Shown piece after piece: positions 12,861 through 23,725 of a stretch of 64,000 bases of DNA. The position numbers were made by a program, and so were the translations under genes. The DNA is from Oxytricha trifallax (lineage: Eukaryota > Ciliophora > Spirotrichea > Sporadotrichida > Oxytrichidae). Location: contig ARYC01017391.1 of NCBI GenBank assembly GCA_000711775.1, positions 1-64,000 on the forward strand. Reading direction: 5' to 3'. The notes below the pieces were generated by a model that saw only the letters and a program-made list of their open reading frames with translations, had not been told where the DNA came from and did no database searches. The number at the start of each line of letters is the position of its first letter. The first letter of the stretch is position 1.

Positions 12861-13545
12861 TTTCCCATAATATATAGACCCTAAATTTCAATAATTTCTT
12901 TTTCTTATTTTACAATATAGCCTAACCTCTACTCACGCAATAAGACACTACTATACCCTATGAAATTAAATCACTAAAATTCTAATTAAGGAAAATTGGG
13001 GTTTTTTTATTACTAAAAATACTTAAATTTTACATATCATCAATTTATGACTCAAATATTTCTAATTTTCCAATAAATTTCTATCCAAAAGATATTAGTT
13101 CCTAGTATTTTGATTCGTTTGCTTTTGTATTTTTCATTTTTTCATAATAAACATTTTCCTCTAAAATCTCACACTCTTCATCCAAAATTAATTGAAATTT
13201 ATCAAATAAACAATTGTTAAATCAAATGTAATGTAATTTATCAAATAAGCTCATTTTAATTAATATAGAAAATATCTCGTAACATTTTGTCAGGCAGTGA
13301 GCATTTTCTAAGTTGTTAAAAATAATTCTGACAGACTTAGAAATATCAAAAATATGTGTAATCTATGATTATATTGGAATTTTCTGAACAATATATACAT
13401 TCGTATGATTTTTAATGCTTGTATGAAATTATACAAAATTACATAATTCTCTTTCCTATTTTGAAAGAATTGATAATTTGGTAATTATTGTTTAAAAATC
13501 AAGATAAGAATATGAGAGGACTTTAATATTTTTGGATAAAGTCAT

Positions 13546-14765
13546 AATTATTTTAAATTATTAAATTATTAATTGAAAAATTAGAAATTATGGGGAGGGG
13601 TACTGACTCACGATTATGTCAACTTATTTTTCTTTTTTTTAAATATCAATACAATTTATAGATTAATGCCAAAAATTTTGAATATTATTTTAATTCTTTA
13701 CCACAGTAAACCCTTAAAATAAGTTTTATAATTTTATGATAAAATTAAATAATTCTTTAACAAATTTTAGTATAAATGTATGATGCATATCAGATATATT
13801 TTCAACGCTAAAAATTTGTCGAACTTCTATAAATTTGAATCTAATGAGAATAAAATAATCATTGATGCAAATATCGATTTATCTTAGAAATGAATATTTA
13901 ATTCATTATCCTTAAAAGTACTAAAAATTATAGCCCTGAAAATATTAAATCATGCAATTTTGAATTAGGAATTCTGTTTTTTAAATTAAAATAGATGATA
14001 AAATATGTTAATCAAAGTAAAAAAAATTATGAAATTAATGTATTTAGGGATGATAAATTACTATCAAAACATATATTTAATAATTTTTGTGTTTTATAAA
14101 CTAAAACTACTTAGTTTTTTGTTTATTTTTATCTATTTTCAAAAATATTAGGGGGATAAATCAGGTACGCTCCAAATTATTTTTATACTCTTAAAATTTT
14201 TAATTTAAATATTTAAATCTAAATTGTATTTTAGTATTAATTAAGTTTAATAAAATATTTCAAGCAATGAATTAAAGTGTATATTCAAGAGTGTCTTGGA
14301 TTACTATATTATTTTGGTTAGAAAATAAGAATTCAGTATTAACAATTTGTTTTTTTAAAATTGAGAAAATTTGATAAATTATTATGTAATAAATTTTGTG
14401 TAATAAGTATATGAATAAATTAAAGATATATAATCTATATTTTAATTAATCAAATTATTATAGTAAAATTATTTTTAATGTTTTCTACAGCTTTGATCTA
14501 AAAAGTTGAGCATACAAGTGATTTAATAGTAATTTGAAAATGATAAATATATTTAGTTATTTTTATTAAAATTTCAAAATTTATATTAAAATACGTAAAT
14601 CTGTCATGAGAGCAATTTATTTTAAATAATTATATTCAATTGCTAATATTTTATTAAAACCTTTTTAAATATAATAAGTTAATTAAGTATTAACTTCCAA
14701 ATAACTCAAAATTAAATCAATAAAGATTTTAAAATACTAAATTTATTTTACATAGATTAATAAAA
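13546..14765. other. AT-rich spacer
   Basis: No family motif, inverted repeat or convincing reading frame seen upstream of gene 4. Confidence 0.45.
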
Positions 14766-15289
14766 AATGTAATAGCAAACGAACAATATAAAATAGAAAT
14801 CTAACAAATAGATAAACAATTAAATTAAAAAGTAAATTATCAGATATAGCTGATAATTAATAAGAGAGATGTCTTTTTCAGTAAGACTTGTAAAAGATAA
14901 GTATTAGGTTTCACTTGTAAGAAAACCGAAATAATATTCTTCAGCTGAATATACTAGCTACTTTAATTATTTAGTGAAATGAGAGTCTGGATTATTGAAT
15001 AGATGAGTTTGCATACTTATTTGATTTCTTTGCTATCAAGGAGCAGCATTGAGGTCGAGTTTAATCAAAACTATTATATATCGTTAAAAAATTTGCATAA
15101 AAATGAGTTTTATATTATATAGTACATTTTTTAAATCATTAGGTTTATAAACTTTTAAAATTTTTCTATTCTTAAAGCCTGATCTTGTTCATTGAAGGTT
15201 AGTTATATTGATCTTCCATTTTTATTGAATTTAATTTTTAATTTAATTTCTTATTTATTTCTCTATATATTACAAACATTTTGATCATT

Positions 15290-15329
15290 TTGTCGACGGA
15301 CAGTTATTATCATTATTGTCCGTCGACAA
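15290..15329. repeat. 13 bp stem hairpin with GTCGAC core
   Basis: ttgtcgacggaca (15290-15302) and tgtccgtcgacaa (15317-15329) are exact reverse complements around a 14-base AT-rich loop. It is GC-rich against its surroundings. The 73-codon standard-code minus frame that overlaps it (15263-15484) is not supported as a gene. Confidence 0.7.
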
Positions 15330-15856
15330 TTTTTTCTGATCATTTTCAGGTAATTTTTAGTCATGTATTTTGAAAAATTCTTAATTAACTTTGAATAATT
15401 CTTGATAGATTTAGGTATATTCTTGGAGGATTCAGAATAATGTTCTTTTTTTTCAAAAAAAAAATTTTTCCCTAAAAAAATCAATTAAGGATTCCAAAAA
15501 AGGCACCCAAAAAAAGCAAAAAAGATTAGTGATAAATCCTTATAGAACTATGATAATGAAAATGGATTTTTGAGATTCTTGATTTTCAGTAAGTAGAGAT
15601 AAAAAAATGTGATTAAAAAAAGTTTTTTAAAAAAGTTAATTAAAAACAGGGCAGAGATAATAGCATCTGCCTCGATTGGGTTTTAAACAATATTTTTTCT
15701 AAATTTATATTTATTCATTAATTATATATAGATAGATTACTATCTTCCAGACCTGATGTTTGAAGTCTGAAAACCTCTAAAATTTTTAGGAGGTGTTGAA
15801 AGTTATGAATGTTACAATCAATTGATTTCTAATAAACTATTTTCCTTAAAGAGTTA

Positions 15857-16121
15857 TAAAACCCCATAGATCAATTAAGACATGATAATTGGGGTTAAGA
15901 ACAATTAAATTAAGAATTAATTATTATTAGCGTATAATTATAATGTTTGGGCTAATTATTAAAACTATTGGCTCGATTAATTGTCCTTAAAAAATAATCC
16001 AATCAGAGTGTGCAAATTTGATTTTAGCCTGATTATTTATATTATTAGCCAATTATAATTAATTTTTAATCTAATTGTTCTTAACTCAAATCCTCTCTTC
16101 TTAATTGATCTATGGGGTTTT
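15857..16121. mobile_element. MITE with AAAACCCC termini
   Basis: Inverted arms of about 100 bp: aaaaccccatagatcaatta at the left pairs with taattgatctatggggtttt at the right. Further in, ttaagaacaattaaattaag pairs with a copy near 16055-16085. Arms are diverged. No coding capacity. It lies inside the possible subfamily 3 relic. Confidence 0.75.
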
Positions 16122-16750
16122 AACATGCTTTTTATTTAAAATTTTAAATGCGAGCTTATACTTGAAAACTTTCTTAAATAGTAAAGCAGCTTTTTAGGAA
16201 ATTAATTTTATAACTTTTAGTTTCTAACAAACTATAAAAAAATCTAAATTAAAAGTAGAACAATCTAAGAGATGTTGAATTTGAAGCAAAGTCTTTAAAT
16301 TTAAGTTTAAAAAACAACAAAGAAGTAAAATAGTGATTAACGTATAAAAACTAATTAAAGAAGATGGGAAGGATTTAGAACAGTTATCAATTAAAAAGTT
16401 AAAAACATTATAATACAAAGACTGCAAGAATTTTTCATGATAAAAAGCTTGTAGAGAGTGAATAGAATCAATGTATCAAATAGAAGCAATACATTCTTAA
16501 CATTTTCTTATAAAAAGCTTGAGTATTCTTGGATAAAATACAGTTTTTCTTAGCAATTGCATTGAAAAAATTTTTAAATACAAAAGTACCTAACAAGTCA
16601 AAACTAATATGATAATGAGTATGCATAAAATATGTATCCTCCAGTTTATATAATTAAATTGAGCAGAGCTAAAATAAGTTTGCTAGTATATAATTAATTT
16701 TTAGATAGGCATAGAAAAATATTACAAGTAAATGCTTAAAATAGATGGAT

Positions 16751-17314
16751 TTTTAATATTTGGTTTCTTATCATTTGGAATTAAGAAATATGACATGTGG
16801 CTTTGAGATTTTTTATCATAATAGATAGCTGGCATAATATATCTTATGATTTCATATATGACTAAGGAAAATTGCATAAAGCTAGAATTTTTATTGATAT
16901 CTGAATATGAAAATGCTATGCGAAACTATTACCATTTAAATTCGTAGTTATAAATATGTGCGGTACATTAAGATAGTATTAAAATATATTTCTTAAATTA
17001 CTTTTAAATTAATAATATAGATTTCTAATGTAAAATCTTTTTAGTATTTGAAAATTTGTGTTAAATTGATAAAACAAAATAAATGGTTATAGTAAAGTTT
17101 ACTTTTAAATATTTAAATTTCAAATTTATTTTTTTTTAAAAAATGATTTTAATGAATAAATAGGGATATAGAATAAATATACAAATATTTTATAAATTAA
17201 TACTTTATGTATGCATTTAAAACGTAAATTAATTCATAAATTATAAGAATATATTTTTTTAGTTTTACGAATAATTAAAATAATTTATCAATAAACAACA
17301 TTTTTAAACGGTAC
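16751..17314. other. AT-rich spacer
   Basis: Nothing recognisable between the subfamily 3 relic and the 3' end of gene 5. Confidence 0.45.
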
Positions 17315-18430
17315 TCATTCTTGCATGACATTCTGTAAATTAAGGACAAAATAATTGAAGAAGAATTTACATGATTTCTTCGATTCTTTATACAATATTT
17401 TTATGCATTTTGTGTATTCAGCAAGATCACTTTTTATCAATTCAAGTTACGAGAATTCATTTTAGATATTGGCTTCCTTAATTATTTTCTTAAGTTTTAA
17501 ATGATTGAAGCAATTTTTGCTCAATTCAATTTTATTTTTCTAGCAATTATAGTCATAGTATAAAGTCTCAAGTTTGAAGCAATATTGTAAGTCTGATTAA
17601 ATTTCATAAATAATCCATTGCATTTCATTAAAGTGAAGTTCTTTTTGAAAATTTATAACTATTAACATATTTTTTAAATTATAGTGATCAAAATCCATAA
17701 TTAGGCATTTAATCTGTTCATAATTGCCTGTTGCTATTTCTATACTTTACAAATTAATATTTTCTTCACTCTTCTAGAATAAGGAATTTTTGAATTTATC
17801 GTAATAATACTTGTCAATTTTGAGATGCTTCAAGTTTAAAAATTATTTTTTAACCAATTTAAAATTGTGAAAAGAATTACCAATAATTGATAACTCTTGA
17901 GCATTTCTAAATATACTTAAATATTAAATTTTATTTATTTTAGATTAATACAGTTCAAGCTATCCTTCAAAGTTTGTTCCAAACTATTTAATATTATAGT
18001 AATCTTCATACAAAATTGTATCTTTTTTCTTTCAATTTAAATTTTAATCATTTATTAAGTTTTTGGAATAGGTATTGTCATATTCTTTTGATAATGAACA
18101 ATACTCAAACTTTATATGGGATAATTTTGAAAATATATTTAGTTCGTTTAAGGTGTAAATCAAATTTAAATATTTTTAAAATTGATCAATATTCTCAATC
18201 GATCTAATCTTAAGTCTGATGTTGATAGATATTTTTATAATATATTCAATATCTGAGTATCTAGGAACATGATCAAACACTAAATTAGTGCAGTTTTTTT
18301 CGCTTGTGTTAAACTTGATATATTTGCACACATCTCTATCTTTTTATTAAAGCAAAGATACTTTGGAAATTACTTCAAACAAACTCAAGAATGAGTATGA
18401 GATGATTTTTAAATTAGATGGTAAATGCAT
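17315..18430 (-). pseudogene. F-box-like/LRR subfamily 1 gene with one in-frame TGA (gene 5)
   Basis: 372 codons from ATG 18428-18430 to TGA 17315-17317 in one frame, with a single TGA at codon 133 (18032-18034). It is the closest sister of gene 1: both share VPRYSDIEYIIKISINIR-like and FEGQLELYQ-like segments and YLSIFRNAQELSIIGN. At the TGA site gene 1 has TAG (glutamine), so the break fits a Gln codon lost to TGA. The C-terminal KSDLAEYTKCIKI and final NVMQE are conserved. No frameshifts. The window-cut gene 1 is probably a tandem or segmental copy of it. Confidence 0.82.
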
Positions 18431-19863
18431 TTTTAATATAATAATTAATTATAGACTATGAAACTTAAAAATATTTATACGATAAATTTAAATATTCAAG
18501 ATTTGTAGATTGATTCTAATTTCTTTTTAGATAATCAATAAAATTTATTCACTGATTTAGTAATTTTTTAACACACCAATTATATTTAAATATCATTAAT
18601 ATTTTTGAAATAAATATTTAAAAAATCTTTATTATTTATAAAGAAATGATATAATATTGGAATAATAAATAAATTATGTTATTTAAAGCTAGTTAATTAT
18701 AATTTAGTTCAGATAAAGTGGATATTCAAATGCTTCTTATATTTTACTAAAGCCTTAACTATACAGTCCAAACTAAAAAACATTTTTTAATAAAATTTGG
18801 TTTAGAAGTTGCTTCTAAAATTAAGTATTATATATTAATTGAAAATTTTAATCGTGAGATAATTTATTTAATTTATTTTATATAAAACCCATAGTTTTAC
18901 AATTAATTTATAATATATGAACTTCATTTTATAAATTAAATAGTAATTTTCATTTTCATAGAAATTTAATTTATAAATAAATTTAAATATATAAAAATTT
19001 TTGAAATCAATTTTTTACCTCTATTCAAATTGTTAATTCGTAAACTATCTTGCAAAAAATAGATAAATTAAGTTAATATCATGTGCGTGTACTAAGTTAG
19101 ACTAACAATACATGTTAATTTAGTAATAATAACATTTCTAAAAGAACCAAGACATTTATTATAGGAAATTCTTTGAGAAATATAGATAAATATGAAGAGA
19201 ATTTTCTGGGTGCCAAAAACTTCTAGAAAAATTTGGCCTTGACAGGATTTTTATATAAGACACTTGTAAATTCATGTTTCAAAAATAACTATTAAATTTT
19301 CATTAATTCTCTTAGGAACTGTAAAAATTAAACTTCCTGGACTTTATTATATAATTAGATATAAATATTATGTAGCACGTTAGTAATTACAAGGCAGTGT
19401 TATTTTTATCTCATTTTATCAAATCATTCTTTTTATTTTATAAGTATTTACAACATGTGTATGAAAATTGATTTATTAAATACTTTGTAATTTATCAATT
19501 AATTTAGCATTATTCTATCACTTCAATAATTTATTTACTTACTTAATACTAATACAATATAATTATTTTAAAAAGCAGATATTTATTATAAATTAATGAA
19601 AATATCAAACAAAGCAAGCCTATTTCTAAATTTATAATATATAATAATAAATAATAAAGCAATGTATTACAAAAGTAACTCTAACAAAAGAATATATACT
19701 TTGCTCTATTTTAATTTAGCATATTATGAATTAATAATGATAAAATAAATGTATAATTTTATTTAAGAAATCTAATTAAATTAAAGATTAATTTATTCAT
19801 AATATTATAAATGTTATAGTAAAAACTGAATTTTTATAATTAAATACTAAGTAATTAACAACT
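18431..19863. other. Spacer between genes 5 and 6
   Basis: AT-rich throughout except around 19085-19400, where a plus-strand coding-like stretch is listed separately. No inverted repeat element noticed. Confidence 0.4.
19196..19471 (+). pseudogene. Orphan coding-like fragment
   Basis: 92 codons open under code 6, ending at TGA 19469-19471. The translation begins REFSGCQKLLEKFGLDRIFI and later has QHVSNYKAVLFLSHFIKSF, with residue usage far from random AT-rich frames. No ATG start and no family match. The frame just upstream (KNQDIYYRKFFEKY) continues the style across one TGA. It may be a captured or degraded gene piece. Confidence 0.4.
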
Positions 19864-21006
19864 TCATTCTTAAAAAATAACTATATTAGTAAAATTGATG
19901 GCAAAAAAGTTGAAATAACAAATGCGAGGACTTTTTTAAATCAGTATGTCATTTATTTTAATGCATTTTTTAAATTCAGACAAGTCACTCTATATCTATT
20001 CCAGTTTAATTTATTTATACTGAAAATTATTCTATTCAATTAGACTATCAAGTTTAAATGTGCTCATAAAACTACTAAACTCACTAACTTAAATCATTTA
20101 TTGATCATTTTTATTAAAATCATAGAACAATTCTTCAAATTTAAAGATGAGTTTGGTATCTGTTTAAATTTTTTCATTTAATAAATATATTTCTTGTAAA
20201 GTGAGTGGCTTTGCAATGTTAAGAGTAAATCTTGTTCTTGATAATTATATTTTGTTAATTATACTCACGCACTTAAAAAATTACCATTTATTTTTTGAGC
20301 TGATTTCAATACTTTCCACGTCCGATAATTAATCTAAATTTGAAGTCAAAGATTCAAAATTATATAAGAACTCATTCATGTTAATTTTAACATGTTTTAA
20401 TTTAGTAAATAACTTATTTTTCCATTTGATAGAATCATCGCTTACATCTTAAAAAATCAATTCTTCGGCATTTTTAAAAATTCTTAAATTTTATATGTCA
20501 TCAATTTAAGTTTGACATAATTCAAGTTTTCCATTAAATTTTACTCCAAAATTTAATAATTCCTAGTATTTTAATTCTTCGATTTTTGCTTTTTTCTTTG
20601 TTTCTTAATAAATATCTTCAGAAAATTCCTCTTCTCCCTCAATCATGACACTAACATATTTAATTAATAAGCAGTTCTTAAATTAAATACAGTGTACTTT
20701 ATCGAATATATTTAACTCATTTAAAGTTTAAAAGATATTCAAATAATTTGACAATTGGAATGCATTATCTATGTTGGCAATAATGATTCTGATAGTTTTA
20801 GCGTTTTCTAAAATGTATTAAATTTAAGAATATAATGGGATATTCTATGCAATATAGACGTTTGTGCAATTCAAATTGCTTGTGTGGTGTTATACATATT
20901 TACATAATTCTCTCTCTTATTTTGAAAGAACTGATATTTTGGTAAATATTATATTGAAATCCAAGTATGAATATGATAGGACTCTAATGTTTTTTGGTAA
21001 AATCAT
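19864..21006 (-). CDS. Intact F-box-like/LRR family protein, subfamily 1 (gene 6)
   Basis: 381 codons with no internal TGA, from ATG 21004-21006 to TGA 19864-19866. Residues 11-45 read LSYSYLDFNIIFTKISVLSK and QERELCKYVQHHTSN, the F-box-like block. The LRR region follows, with IRIIIANI, FNGKLELCQTQIDDIQNL and RIFKNAEELIFQD, then NKLFTKLKHVKINMNEF, VESIEISS and a C-terminal QSDLSEFKKCIKINDI. It has many TAA/TAG Gln codons and ends in FQE like genes 4 and 5. Start codon context is A-rich. It faces gene 7 head to head across 275 bp, so a shared promoter region is possible. It is one of the best candidates for a working member. Confidence 0.88.
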
Positions 21007-21281
21007 ATTAAATTTTGCTTTTAATTTAATTAATATAAATAAGTACTTATTATTGATACTCTTAAGATACTATCAATTCAAATATTTAAATACCTACATT
21101 TATTCATTATATGAAAATATTTAAAAAATATTTTTATGTTGAATAGAAATTATTAATTAAATATTCAAGTTGTGATATAAAGTTAATTTCTCAACTAATT
21201 CTAATATTTGTCTAATTCAATATAAAGGGAAATTTTTAATAAATATAATATTTTATAATATCTAATAAAATTATAGAAAAA

Positions 21282-22725
21282 ATGAGTTTAAAAATTAAAG
21301 CTACATATAAGCCAAAGTAATTGACTGATCTTTTCAAAAATCAGACATTACAATTTAATACAAATAATTTATTAAGGAAAAAGCAAGGCAAAAATTTGAG
21401 ATTAATTATCTACTCTTACCTTTCATTGAATAAATTTAGGTACCATTTCTATATTATCGCATACTGAAAGAAATATTCTGCTTAACTTGAGGCAATATTA
21501 GAAATTGATTAGAAAGTAACAATGTTTGAGAATTGTTATAAAGTAAGAGGATTTTGCTTATTAATATAGCAGTTAAAAATTGTAATATGCTGTGAAATTG
21601 ACTTCTAAATTCCATTTAATATTTGATCATATAAATTTCAAGTCTAATTAAAACTACACAAATTAACTGATAAACTTGCTAAGCTCAAACTAGAATTAAT
21701 TAATTCTGTATTGTGAGTTTAATAGTTGTTTGAATTATCATTAAAAACTATATGAAATACTAAATTCTGAAAATAGTTAATCAATTTAAATTTTCGGTCT
21801 TAATTTAATTTAAAAATATTAAGAATATTAATCAGACTATGGAATCCAATAATAAACATATTAAAAAATAGATTTTGGGTACTCAAAGATGGAAAAATAT
21901 AGTAATCTTTATATGCAAATGAAATTGAAAAATTCACTTAATTATGAACAAAATCAATTATTATAAAAATATGAATCAAAGATTTAAATAAAGCAAATAT
22001 AATCCTTGAAATTTAAGGATTGCATTTTTTATAATCCTGAGTTCTTATAAATTAATATTCAAGAAGTTTCTTTCTATAATTGCAAATTAAATAACCTGTG
22101 CTATCTCCCATTTTAAAATTGGAAAAATTTAAGAAAATTAAAGTTCATCTACATCAATCAAAAACCTTAAATAAAAACTTAAGTTTCTGAATATTTAACT
22201 AATAATTTTCCAATCCAAGTTATTAGAAATTACACAAAACTAGTTTCTCTAAAAATATCAGTTACAAGCATTAAATAAATAAATGAATTACTAAATGAAA
22301 TTAAGTATTTGAAGCAGCCTATTAAAATAACTATAATTGTAATTTTATCAATTTCCTTAAATATCATTCTTGAGTTGAAGAATATTAATGAAAATGTAAA
22401 TTTAATACTTATTTGCCCAATAGTTTAAATGAATACAACAGATTTCTAAAAGCTCAGATATACATACAAAAATCTTTATTCATAAAACTAAGAATAGATC
22501 ATTGTAAAGTATATCAAAAATAACTTAATATCAGGCATATTATAACAAGAATTTATATTATTTAGAATATAAGAGAACAAAAAAAGGTTATAATAAATTA
22601 AAGAATAATTGCTACAAGTTAATCAAGACTTATTTATATTTGAACTTATGTGCAAGTCAAATTTCTAAATTAAAATTATGGAATATTCTACATTAAAATG
22701 TTAGATTATGACAAATCTAAAGTGA
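21282..22725 (+). pseudogene. F-box-like/LRR subfamily 3 gene with one 2-nt frameshift (gene 7)
   Basis: Starts MSLKIKATYKPKQLTDLF at ATG 21282 and reads through LLRKKQGKNLRLIIYSYLSL. Beside gene 3 it then lacks two bases near 21430, and the reading frame shifts. From there it is open to TGA 22723-22725 with no internal TGA: SHTERNILLNLRQYQKLI, DCIFYNPEFLQINIQEVS and NWKNLRKLKFIYIN. Restoring the spacing of gene 3 would give about 482 codons. A short intron at the site is unlikely because only two bases differ. It is divergent from gene 6. Confidence 0.75.
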
Positions 22726-23725
22726 TTTAATTTTCAATAAATTTTCAATAAAATATTTAATTCATTATAATTATTATAATAATAGCTATAAAATCCTTAT
22801 ATTCCTACACATCAACAAACCAAAAAAAATAGAAACTTATATATAATATAATGAAAATAATGTAGAAATACTGTTGAATTATGAAAGTTTATTAAAATAA
22901 ATAATCTAAATTATTGGCCAGTTAATTTCTGGAAACCAATGCAAAATTGTACTCAATATATAAAGAACTAAAAATTAGCTGGACTTACTGTTGAGTCACG
23001 ATTTTATCTTATCCCTAAAGAAATATAGATTGAGTTTGACTTTGGCATTAAAATTAACTAAAAAAATTACCCAAAATTAAAGTCAAATATTTTCGCTTTT
23101 GGATGCAGTAGACGAGTACCACGAATAGTAAAGTCCAGATAATTATGAGTCACTATTGAATGAATACCATTTTGTTTACATTTACAGAAAGTTAACTCCC
23201 TATAATTAGATTAATATTCATTTATTTTATTTTAATAATTTTCAAATTTATTTCTACTATATTATTAAAATTTTATTTATAATAATTTTTTATTTTGTAT
23301 TATAGTACTGAATCACTTATGTAAAATAGAAATTTACGAATCTAGAACTAAAGTTCCTAGACTTTTTTAATTAAACTTACTATAATCTACATCATTTTAA
23401 ATTGTCTTTCAATATCATTAATATTAATCTTGGAAGTCTTAAATAGCAATGGTAAACTAGTCAATTAAGTGCCTACTCAAAACCAGAGTGTAATTTCTCA
23501 ATTTTATTAAATTTTTTCATAATTTGCTAAAATAATTGCATGAAGAAATATTGTATTGTTGTTAGCAAATGGATTAGAAACTTAATGTTTGTTTTTGCTG
23601 CAATTATCACATAAATCATGAAATAAATATATCATTCTGAAATCCAAATTATAATATACATTGTTATTAAGAAATAAAAAGTATTAATATGAATTTTCTC
23701 TAAATCTTATTGTATATTTTGATGT
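22726..23725. other. Spacer with a MITE and a weak frame
   Basis: Contains the MITE at 22915-23205. A plus-strand code-6 frame near 23538-23690 (MKKYCIVVSKWIRNLMFVFA) is coding-like but short and without family match; it could be chance. Confidence 0.3.
22915..23205. mobile_element. MITE with internal ctggactt/aagtccag repeat
   Basis: Diverged inverted arms: agttaatttctggaaaccaa (from about 22920) pairs with the stretch ending near 23205, and inside them tagctggactta (22976) pairs with aatagtaaagtccag (23123). The same ctggactttacta core occurs in the elements at 27885-28302 and 46874-47133, which suggests one family. No coding capacity. Confidence 0.6.

Larger units (their letters stand above)
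9406..13008. mobile_element. 3.6 kb DNA transposon with Tc1/mariner-like transposase remains
   Basis: Bounded by ATTA at 9402-9405 and 13009-13012. Ends are imperfect inverted repeats (left aaaaccctaaaaccttaatt, right read inward aaaaaaaccccaattttcct). It interrupts gene 4 at a precise point. The inside is less AT-rich than the host DNA and carries remains of several reading frames on both strands, among them a transposase-like minus-strand region. A TA or TTA duplication within ATTA would suit Tc1/mariner. The coding parts are worn and the element looks inactive. Confidence 0.72.
8805..13545 (-). pseudogene. F-box-like/LRR subfamily 1 gene split by a 3.6 kb transposon (gene 4)
   Basis: The N-terminal part (ATG 13543-13545 down to 13013) has LSYSYLDFQTIITK and SKQERELCNFV. 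The C-terminal part (9401 down to TGA 8805-8807) has NAQELILLE, NLKHVKIS and GEFKKCIRIND. With the transposon and one ATTA copy left out, the two halves join in frame inside the conserved NLSIFSNAQEL motif and give exactly 378 codons. One in-frame TGA lies at codon 108 (13222-13224); sister gene 6 has glutamine at that place. Otherwise both halves are open, so the insertion appears recent relative to decay. Confidence 0.82.
14766..16750 (+). pseudogene. Possible worn subfamily 3 relic
   Basis: ATGTAATAGCAAA at 14766 repeats the start of gene 3 (MQQQ). Downstream code-6 frames contain FHLQENRNNILQLNIL, loosely like gene 3 TERNILLNLRQYQ, and later GKDLEQLSIKKLKTLQYKDC, an LRR-like strand. Frames change repeatedly and a MITE (15857-16121) lies inside. 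Similarity to genes 3 and 7 is faint, so parts of this may be coincidence. Confidence 0.33.

Noticed and set aside
12995-13008. Telomere-like ttgggg near the transposon end
   Set aside because: Only one GGGG run is present and the other end reads aaccctaaaacc, so these are terminal inverted repeat bases and not a telomeric repeat tract.
15263-15484. Standard-code minus-strand frame of 73 codons, and ten similar short standard-code frames across the window
   Set aside because: Composition is random, none matches the gene family, and real genes here are read with TAA/TAG as glutamine. They are chance frames, several of them antisense to family genes.
15660-15690. tRNA-like fragment (gcagagataatagcatctgc)
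   Set aside because: Only one short stem forms; no anticodon arm, T-loop or acceptor stem is found around it.
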